Made by a program: the position numbers and the translations under genes. DNA of 19,497 nucleotides, from positions 1-19,497 of the forward strand of contig CAKUWM010000022.1 of the NCBI GenBank assembly GCA_934699305.1, given 5' to 3'. The DNA is from an uncultured Saprospiraceae bacterium (GTDB lineage: Bacteria; Bacteroidota; Bacteroidia; Chitinophagales; Saprospiraceae). Shown here one piece after another: positions 13,596 through 19,497 of the stretch. A model generated the notes under the pieces. That model did no database searches. It was not told the origin of the DNA and saw only the letters and a list, made by a program, of their open reading frames with translations. Numbering within the stretch: position 1 is the first letter of the stretch; every line of letters begins with the position of its first letter.

Positions 13596-16211
13596 TTAAT
13601 TTTTAATTTTTAACAAATATTCTGCCCATCGTGCGGCGAGTGCGATCAAATCGAGATAACGTTCAGACCCATAGTCTGAATCGTGCATGATGCCTTTGAT
13701 AAGCGATTTTATAAATTCTTTTTCTTCCGGGTGTTTTTCACCATTCATATTCTCTATGGTACGAGCCAACGTATAGGCAGCATTCCAGATATAAGACAAG
13801 TCTCCTTTGCCTGATTTTATCCCATTATCTTTAATAATTTTATACTTTTGGATATTATGCAGCAATGATCGATTAATGACAGATCCATAATGGATGAACC
13901 TATCTTTCATCTCCTTGACAAAGGGAAATTCTTTATCCCAGCTTACAGTCTCACCGAAAAAGTTAATTGCATTTTTTGCATTGTTATTGAAGGTTTTAGC
14001 TTCATGTTCCAATTCACCGGCTAGATCTGCCGATTTCATAATCGGATATTTGGCGCCGACGATGGCTATACCACCGCTAATCGTGATGTCTTGGCGGTTC
14101 GTAAACTTGTCAAATTCTGATCTGATGGTATCAGCGAATTCTATGATGGCATCCCATCGACCTACTGCAAAAAGATCATCACCACCCGAATAAAGAATTT
14201 GAATATTTTCTTTAAATAAATCGTTCCCCTGATGAATTTGGTTGATATATCCACTAAAAAAGGCCTCTAATAGAAATGAAAGCGTAGAATATGCAGCAAA
14301 CGATTTTTTCTGAACGTTTTCATTGAAGCCTTTGATAAATATCTGGCCTAAATTATCCACATCCATGCGCAAGATGGCTAATTTCGTTGCTTCGCCACCA
14401 TCTGTGATAGCTAAATCTTCAAATGTCTTATTCTCATTATTGATTTGCGGTCGTTTATTTCCACCGTAGAAAACAGTTTTTACACCTATATTATTAGTAG
14501 TTATTTGATGGCTGGTTCTATTAAAAGAAGATATAGTAGCTGTTTCGAAATGTGCTGATGGGAGACTGTTGATAGTATCATTTCCTTTTAATCCAAAACA
14601 TTCTTCGAAGATTTGAATATCATAGCTCAATCCCTGACCAGCTTTTTTATATCTGATGATAAAATTACCATCTTTTAATTTTTCCCCAATTTTAGCTTGA
14701 ACATAGACGGATTCCAAAACATTGATCGAATTATCCGGATCGTTGCGGTCATTCAAGTCTTTTAACTTTCCTCGTTCTCCTGTAACAGCGCATTTTTCTT
14801 GTGTAAAATCGATGGAGGTGGGTTTGAAAAAAGTATCATAATTATTAATGAGGAGATTTTTAAATTTCTGGCGTTTTTTAGCAGATGCACGATCAGACAC
14901 TATTCTCCAAAGATCACCCAAATCGAGACTTACTGATGAATCTTCTTTACATACTATTTTCCTTTCTAAGGAATTGAGATTGCTACTCTGGATTTTATTT
15001 GTCCATATTCTCTGGCTGTCTTTGAAAGTCTCATAAGTAAATGATAACCAACCCAAACAAGCATATAGTTTCCCTTGAAACTCCTGGAATAAGTATTCCT
15101 GAATCTGGTTTTCGACCTCATTTAATGCATTGATTACTTTTTCTGTGTTCGGCAGTAGAAGATAAGCTTTGCCTCCACTCGCATAAATTACGTTGGTTGC
15201 ATAGGCTTGAATCATGGGGTGGTCAAGAATATTGTCCACTAAACTTTGTATAAGAAGATTCAAATAGAACGATCGCCCTTTCAAACTTTTCGCTGCTTTT
15301 TTATTTGCGATGTCGTAAATGAACTTTTGGATTCCTGAAAGATCAAGACAAACCATTAATAAAGAATCGTCATTCCTGACAGTGCTTTGTAGATCTTGGT
15401 TTAGGATTTCCTTATTTACTTCTTGGTGATAATCATACAAACACAGTGCTATGGCAGCTGTAGTCTTTAGATGCTCATAAAGGCTAACATTGGAAGGTCT
15501 GGAATTGGTCGCAGCAGGAATGCACCAAGTATAATTACGCAATATGTCATTGAGTGAAATATAAAATGCATCAAATTCATTACAGCGCTTTTTAAGGGTA
15601 TTTATCTCATCGACGAAGGCATTCCAATGGTCAGAGTAAACTTGACTTAAGCTTTCATTTTTAAAAGCCGAACTATATTTACTAAAAAGCGAATGGTTAT
15701 CTAGCACATTGAGTTTTGAGATGGGAAAGGAGTGGCTCTTATAATTGGTATCGGATCTATTTAGTATGTCAAATATATTCTCTAATGGAACTTTCTTTTG
15801 AAATCCATCACCCCATTCACTTTTTCTAAGGCGATAATGTGCATTATTCTCTTCTTCCTCCGGTCGATCAATAGAGGAAGACCATTTATCCGCTAAAGAA
15901 ATAATTCCTTCGAGATGATTAGCAGGTTTATGGTGTCTTGCTGATAAATTTGCCAAATTAACATCATCGCTTTCATCTAATCCGAGGTGAAGGCCTAATT
16001 TAAATTGGTGAATAAAGGCTTGAGTCCACAATGCATGTACATAACGAGGAGACCCATTCGGATATACCGGTACCGTATGTGTATATTCTTTATTAGGAAA
16101 TTCATTTTTTATTACCTCAGAACTGGAATAGTGTTCATCTGCTCTTTCCCAAAACTTTCCAATATCATGTAATAATGCGGCTAATACTATTCTTTGCCTT
16201 TCTCTACTCAT
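13596..16211 (-). CDS. csm1: Csm1/Cas10 with HD nuclease and GGDD cyclase motifs
   Basis: Cas10 is the signalling subunit of the Csm complex. The HD motif near the start (LAALLHDIGKFWERA) supports single-strand DNA cleavage. The palm motif YSGGDD, with GGDD encoded at 14175-14186, supports synthesis of cyclic oligoadenylate from ATP. Both are intact, which fits the two CARF effectors downstream. A KCAVTGERGKL stretch stands where many Csm1 proteins have a four-cysteine zinc site; only one cysteine remains there, so the zinc site is probably lost. I start at the ATG at 16211 (MSRERQRIV), which overlaps the cas6 stop by 8 bp and gives 871 residues. An upstream ATG pair at 16244/16241 would add 11 residues inside cas6. 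Confidence 0.96.
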   Translation of the reverse strand: MSRERQRIVLAALLHDIGKFWERADEHYSSSEVIKNEFPNKEYTHTVPVYPNGSPRYVHALWTQAFIHQFKLGLHLGLDESDDVNLANLSARHHKPANHLEGIISLADKWSSSIDRPEEEENNAHYRLRKSEWGDGFQKKVPLENIFDILNRSDTNYKSHSFPISKLNVLDNHSLFSKYSSAFKNESLSQVYSDHWNAFVDEINTLKKRCNEFDAFYISLNDILRNYTWCIPAATNSRPSNVSLYEHLKTTAAIALCLYDYHQEVNKEILNQDLQSTVRNDDSLLMVCLDLSGIQKFIYDIANKKAAKSLKGRSFYLNLLIQSLVDNILDHPMIQAYATNVIYASGGKAYLLLPNTEKVINALNEVENQIQEYLFQEFQGKLYACLGWLSFTYETFKDSQRIWTNKIQSSNLNSLERKIVCKEDSSVSLDLGDLWRIVSDRASAKKRQKFKNLLINNYDTFFKPTSIDFTQEKCAVTGERGKLKDLNDRNDPDNSINVLESVYVQAKIGEKLKDGNFIIRYKKAGQGLSYDIQIFEECFGLKGNDTINSLPSAHFETATISSFNRTSHQITTNNIGVKTVFYGGNKRPQINNENKTFEDLAITDGGEATKLAILRMDVDNLGQIFIKGFNENVQKKSFAAYSTLSFLLEAFFSGYINQIHQGNDLFKENIQILYSGGDDLFAVGRWDAIIEFADTIRSEFDKFTNRQDITISGGIAIVGAKYPIMKSADLAGELEHEAKTFNNNAKNAINFFGETVSWDKEFPFVKEMKDRFIHYGSVINRSLLHNIQKYKIIKDNGIKSGKGDLSYIWNAAYTLARTIENMNGEKHPEEKEFIKSLIKGIMHDSDYGSERYLDLIALAARWAEYLLKIKN

Positions 16212-16905
16212 AGTTTTTTCTAGTGCGTTTATTTTGATCATCATTTATCCTCTTCACTATTCCAAATCCCACACTCACACCCTTGCCTATCCCCACATAA
16301 TCAGGTATCAATAGGTTGCTCCTGAAATTCAGTGAGAAAGTAAGGTGAAAGATGTCTTTATATTCGATGTGTTTCTCTCCTTTTAACTCAGTGATGACAA
16401 TTTGTAATGGGATATTTTCTTCTATACCTAAACCTTCCATAAAAATACGCAGATGCTTCTCCAACATTTCTTCCAAAAACGCGATTTTATCTGACAGTCG
16501 AGTCAGTGCTTTGTATAGGCTATAGTTATCCTGATTCAGCGCCATCCAGTTGTGGATATTATAAGAAAACATCGTATCCCAAACTTGAATGTGCTCGTAT
16601 TTGAGCCGAACATCCTCTATCTCGAAGTCTATCATCTCTTTTCCAATTCTGAATCTGAAGTCTTTCTGTTTTAAGAGGTAGTGGATATCTTCTGTGGCTT
16701 CCGCCAGACACACTAAACTCGGCTTCCTGTCTTTGATTTTGTATTGTATTAGTGGATACCTGTAAATAACTTTCTCCTCATCGATGTGATTATGAAAAAG
16801 ATTGGATTCCCGCTTTGACTTCTCGATGACAGCAGCCCGAAAGTATGGAATCTCATAAGCCTGTATATGCTCTGAAAATACAATATGCAAATATCTGGTT
16901 TTCAA
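16204..16905 (-). CDS. cas6: Cas6 crRNA-processing endonuclease
   Basis: Cas6 cleaves the array transcript within each repeat, leaving an 8-nt 5' handle. The 233-residue protein has the N-terminal ferredoxin-like half with candidate general-base histidines H38 and H40 (LFHNH). The YRYPLIQYK strand follows at 48-56, then KPSLVCLAEATEDI, and the C-terminal glycine-rich loop VGIGKGVSVGFGIVKRI. It is first in the interference operon and overlaps csm1 by 8 bp. The start is a TTG at 16905: the same frame has a stop two codons upstream, and the N-terminus MKTRYLHIVF is as expected. The dyad promoter is about 330 nt upstream, so the message would have an unusually long leader. Confidence 0.93.
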   Translation of the reverse strand: MKTRYLHIVFSEHIQAYEIPYFRAAVIEKSKRESNLFHNHIDEEKVIYRYPLIQYKIKDRKPSLVCLAEATEDIHYLLKQKDFRFRIGKEMIDFEIEDVRLKYEHIQVWDTMFSYNIHNWMALNQDNYSLYKALTRLSDKIAFLEEMLEKHLRIFMEGLGIEENIPLQIVITELKGEKHIEYKDIFHLTFSLNFRSNLLIPDYVGIGKGVSVGFGIVKRINDDQNKRTRKNYE

Positions 16906-17232
16906 TTTTTATGTTTGTAGCATTTTTAATATTTTAAATCCACCTAATATAGTAATGTAGTTAAGTTAATTAAATCAATTGGATGTTCTCAAAAATCAAA
17001 TTTCATTGATCTCAAAGAGTCCCCATTGATCATGTTTTTCCTACACCATACCCAAAGAAGATAGTATAGCTTACTGAACAATACACACTATAATAAGTCG
17101 ATTATAAAATCAATGAGACAAATGACAACCTTGTTATAATTACCAATATAATCGATAAATTGATAATTGGATTATAAAATTTTAAAATATACATATATTC
17201 TAAAATAACAATTTGCACAAAGCCTCATTTCA

Positions 17233-17266
17233 CAAATGTAAAAAACAAAATGCAATTTTTTTGCAT
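17233..17266 (-). promoter_or_regulatory. Interference-operon promoter with perfect ATGCAA-N5-TTGCAT dyad (site 4)
   Basis: The minus strand has TACATTTG at 17233-17240, a perfect -7 box. Exactly 9 nt upstream is the perfect 6+6 dyad at 17250-17266 with spacer TTTTT. The next annotated gene downstream is cas6, about 330 nt away. The layout matches the promoters of cas1, the YecR-like lipoprotein and the KDYWG-repeat gene. Confidence 0.6.
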
Positions 17267-17470
17267 CTATGTCATATTCATTTTAGTTTACCAAACACTA
17301 TGCTAATTAACCCAATTTGTTTTTAAAGGCACAATTATTGCCTTTAATATGTATTCGAGTTGAATACATGTGGACAATTTCTCCTATATAATTCTTAGTT
17401 GCAGCGTCCTCTATTGGTCAGATAGCATCTCACCACAGGACACACCAGTACTTCGCCTCACCTACGGACA

Positions 17471-17504
17471 AAAAAAAGAGTCTGACTTATGCCAAACTCT
17501 TTTT
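17471..17504 (-). terminator. Intrinsic terminator of rplY
   Basis: A 9-bp stem (AAAAAGAGT at 17473-17481, ACTCTTTTT at 17496-17504) with a 14-nt loop lies about 22 bp past the rplY stop. On the minus strand it ends in a run of eight T, a classical intrinsic terminator. It insulates cas6 from rplY transcription. Confidence 0.8.
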
Positions 17505-17525
17505 GTATGATGCTTAATAATTTAC

Positions 17526-18104
17526 TTATTTTTCTGCTGCTGCGGCACTCTTCAAAGCACGAGGAACTTCGATGCTTACCACTGGAATGCTTCCGTTTTG
17601 CATAACTTCGATGCCTTCAGGTATAATAATGTCTTTTATTCTCAAAGATTGTCCCAATTCCATTGAAGAAATGTCGATAAACAATTCATTTACCAGCTTT
17701 TCAGGTACCGTCTTCACCTTCACCTTGCGAATACTTTGCATCAACTTACCCCCAATCTTAACTCCCGGGCTTGAACCCTTTGTCTTTAAAGGAATCTCAA
17801 CAATAACCGGATGCTTCTCTACCAACTGTAAAAAGTCAATATGAATAATATTGTCTTTTACCGGATGAAATTGGATATCTTTTAAAATGGCGTTTACTTG
17901 AACACCATCGATATTGAGTTCTGCAACCTTAAATTCAGGGGTGAATACCAGATGTCTCACCTCTGCCTCTGTCGTATGAAAGTGAATGTTTTCCTTTGCA
18001 CTGCTGTATAGTACACAAGGGATAGCGTTAGAAGATCTAACTTCTTTCGTCGCCTTTTTGCCGACTGCATTTCTTTTATTTCCGTTGATAGCTATTGTGT
18101 TCAT
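17526..18104 (-). CDS. rplY: 50S ribosomal protein bL25, long Ctc/TL5 form
   Basis: The 192-residue protein is bL25, which binds 5S rRNA in the large subunit. Residues 1-93 form the L25 core (GNKRNAVGKKATKEVR, IPCVLYS, DIQFHPVKDNIIHIDFLQL). About 95-180 form the TL5/Ctc-type beta domain (VEIPLKTKGSSPGVKIGGKL, IPEGIEVMQ). A short alanine-rich tail follows. This two-domain form is usual in Bacteroidota. It has its own consensus promoter (18143-18174) and terminator and is divergent from hisC. It marks the chromosomal flank of the CRISPR island. Confidence 0.97.
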   Translation of the reverse strand: MNTIAINGNKRNAVGKKATKEVRSSNAIPCVLYSSAKENIHFHTTEAEVRHLVFTPEFKVAELNIDGVQVNAILKDIQFHPVKDNIIHIDFLQLVEKHPVIVEIPLKTKGSSPGVKIGGKLMQSIRKVKVKTVPEKLVNELFIDISSMELGQSLRIKDIIIPEGIEVMQNGSIPVVSIEVPRALKSAAAAEK

Positions 18105-18142
18105 CTGCTACTATTTATTATGCCATTTATTGAATTGGAGTG

Positions 18143-18174
18143 CAAAGGTAAATTTATTTTCATTATTGACCAAA
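18143..18174 (-). promoter_or_regulatory. rplY promoter, consensus Bacteroidota type
   Basis: On the minus strand TTTG (18171-18174) is followed after 20 nt by TACCTTTG (18143-18150), matching the -33 TTTG / -7 TAnnTTTG consensus of the Bacteroidota primary sigma factor. It has no GCAA-N5-TTGC dyad and so serves as an internal contrast to the four island promoters. Confidence 0.75.
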
Positions 18175-18318
18175 CAAATGTTTAAAAATCTGATGATTAT
18201 GTTCTAATTTCTTAAAAACACACAGGATACTTCTTCTTTTTTTGCTCACATTTTTTATGCTATCCACAACCTTTGACCGCAAAACGCCTAATAAATCAAG
18301 ATGCATCTATTTTTTTCA

Positions 18319-18326
18319 TATATTTG
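18319..18326 (+). promoter_or_regulatory. Probable hisC -7 box
   Basis: TATATTTG matches TAnnTTTG and lies about 50 nt before the hisC ATG. No TTTG is found at the expected -33 position, so the call is tentative. Confidence 0.4.
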
Positions 18327-18376
18327 TATTTTATATGCAAATACTATGCTACTTTAATTCAATTTAAATATTTTAT

Positions 18377-19480
18377 ATGATAAAAATTCCAGCTCATATC
18401 GAAAATCTGGCGCCTTACAAGCCGGGAAAGCCCGGTGCCAATATGTTTGGAGATGTGCAACCCGAAAGACAGGTGGTGCTTAGCAGCAATGAAAACAACT
18501 TTGGACCAAGCCCTGCCGCAACAGCTGCATTGAAGGAAAATCTGGGTCAGCTTCACCTATACCCAGACCCGACAGCATCAGCATTGAAAAATAAACTCAG
18601 TGAATTAATACACTTTCCGGTGAATAATATTATGTTGGGCAATGGTTCTGATGCCATTTTATACTCGATGTTCAATGCTTTTTTGGAAGGTAGTGATTCA
18701 ATGCTCACATCCCACGGGGCCTTTGTTTCTGCCAAGGTCATGTCCCGTATGAATAATGTGCGGTGCGTAGAAGTGCCTATGATACTGGATCATTGTTTTG
18801 ATCTGGACGGTATCCTTGGTGCCATAGATGATACAACAAAGTTGATCTATATCGTAAATCCCAATAATCCGACCGGACAGATGATATCAGAAGTGGCCAT
18901 GAGGGCTTTTCTGGATCGTGTTCCGGCGCACATATTAGTTGTAGTCGATGAGGCTTATGCTGAATTTGCCGGGTCACTCGCATCAGATTATCCCAATTGT
19001 GCTGCGATGGGTTATGACAATGTCTTAGTATTGCGTACGTTTTCAAAGGCCTATGGTTTAGCCGGATTGCGCCTGGGCTATGCTTTGGGTCCGGAATACA
19101 TAATAAAAGCGCTGACAAAGGTTAAGCTGACCTTTGACCCCAATCTGGCCGCACAGGTGGCAGGGCTCGCGGCGCTTAGTGACCACGATTTCCTGCAAAA
19201 AACCATAGAAAACAACGTCGCAGAAATGCGCAAACTCAAGGAAGCTTACACTCGCCTCGATTTAAAATACATCCCTTCTGTAGCCAACTTCATTACCCTA
19301 AAAATGACGGATGAAGACGAGGTTGAATATTTTTATCATCAGTTATTGATTCGTGGCGTATTAACCAGAAGATTGGCATCCTTTGGCCTGCCGGATTGTT
19401 TAAGGATATCTATTGGCCTGCCTGACGAAAATGATTATATGTTGAAGATGCTCAAAGAAGTTGTCGATGCAAAAAAATAA
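18377..19480 (+). CDS. hisC: Histidinol-phosphate aminotransferase
   Basis: HisC transfers an amino group from glutamate to imidazole-acetol phosphate in histidine synthesis, using PLP. The 367-residue protein is a fold-type I class II aminotransferase of normal length. Marks are SSNENNFGPSP near 37-46, the cofactor loop GNGSDAI at 88-94, NPNNPTG at 161-167, DEAYAEF at 191-197 and the PLP lysine K224 in TFSKAYGLAG. The C-terminal arginine region (LRISIGLPDEND) binds substrate carboxylate or phosphate. No other his genes are visible, but the window ends 17 nt after the stop. The enzyme could also accept other aromatic substrates, as some HisC proteins do. Confidence 0.95.
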   Translation: MIKIPAHIENLAPYKPGKPGANMFGDVQPERQVVLSSNENNFGPSPAATAALKENLGQLHLYPDPTASALKNKLSELIHFPVNNIMLGNGSDAILYSMFNAFLEGSDSMLTSHGAFVSAKVMSRMNNVRCVEVPMILDHCFDLDGILGAIDDTTKLIYIVNPNNPTGQMISEVAMRAFLDRVPAHILVVVDEAYAEFAGSLASDYPNCAAMGYDNVLVLRTFSKAYGLAGLRLGYALGPEYIIKALTKVKLTFDPNLAAQVAGLAALSDHDFLQKTIENNVAEMRKLKEAYTRLDLKYIPSVANFITLKMTDEDEVEYFYHQLLIRGVLTRRLASFGLPDCLRISIGLPDENDYMLKMLKEVVDAKK

Positions 19481-19497
19481 ATAGTAGTTTTTTCGAA

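Larger units (their letters stand above)
16906..17525. other. 620-bp AT-rich region upstream of cas6, mostly non-coding
   Basis: It contains the dyad promoter at 17233-17266 and, nearer rplY, two adjacent hairpins. One has 8-bp arms TTAAAGGC (17323-17330) and GCCTTTAA (17340-17347). The other has 8-bp arms ATGTATTC (17349-17356) and GAATACAT (17362-17369). An 11-bp direct repeat, GATTATAAAAT, occurs at 17100 and 17170. On the minus strand a 38-codon hydrophobic frame runs from a GTG at 17218 to a stop at 17102, with GAGG just upstream; its reality is uncertain. No CRISPR repeat or intact tRNA was found here. Confidence 0.5.

Noticed and set aside
13894..15036. Plus-strand open frames opposite csm1
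   Set aside because: Antisense to the conserved GGDD and palm regions of Cas10; no independent signal.
17425..17460. GGACACAC stretch resembling the core of the CRISPR repeat upstream of cas6
   Set aside because: Only about 8-9 bases match and there is no second copy, so it is not a remnant array or anti-repeat.
17405..17469. tRNA-like stretch with a D-arm-like TATTGGTCAGATAGC and a 3' end CCTACGGAC resembling tRNA-Glu
   Set aside because: The T-arm and anticodon arm do not pair, and the acceptor stem lacks bases on the 5' side. At most a decayed tRNA fragment, more likely chance.

Overview
The window looks like a chromosomal segment of a Bacteroidota bacterium. The best evidence is the promoters: several genes have a TAnnTTTG -7 box, and rplY has a textbook TTTG-N20-TAnnTTTG pair. 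The BT4734/VirE-N-like primase family and the moderately AT-rich composition fit. I cannot fix the genus. Most of the window is one type III-A CRISPR-Cas island, ending on the right at two housekeeping genes (rplY, hisC).

Layout. 1-314: repeat-rich, apparently non-coding DNA with a decayed CRISPR repeat. 315-926: CRISPR array with 36-bp repeats and 8 spacers, inferred to be transcribed leftwards. 976-3361 (minus): adaptation module cas2, a CRISPR-associated primase-polymerase and cas1. 3450-4472 (plus): a divergent WYL-domain regulator. 4526-6082 (minus): three exported proteins (an unknown lipoprotein, a YecR-like lipoprotein and a protein of six KDYWG repeats). 6247-16905 (minus): the interference operon, read in the order cas6-csm1(cas10)-csm2-csm3-csm4-csm5-vapB-vapC-(CARF-HEPN, Csm6-like)-cad1(CARF-adenosine deaminase). 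16906-17525: a long non-coding stretch upstream of cas6. 17526-18104: rplY. 18377-19480: hisC.

How it should work. Cas1-Cas2, possibly helped by the primase-polymerase, adds spacers. Cas6 cuts the array transcript. Csm1-5 with crRNA binds target RNA. Csm1 keeps both its HD nuclease motif and its GGDD cyclase motif, so target binding should produce cyclic oligoadenylate. Two CARF effectors are then available: a HEPN RNase and Cad1, whose family deaminates adenosine nucleotides. A VapBC toxin-antitoxin pair lies inside the operon, behind its own palindrome.

Main new observation. A dyad of the form ATGCAA-N5-TTGCAT (core GCAA-N5-TTGC) occurs in four intergenic regions, each time exactly 9 nt upstream of a -7 box. 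The four are upstream of cas1, of the YecR-like lipoprotein, of the KDYWG-repeat protein and of cas6. I did not see it at rplY or hisC. This suggests one regulator, most simply the WYL protein, controls adaptation, interference and the three exported proteins together. The exported proteins would then be part of the defence regulon rather than chance neighbours.
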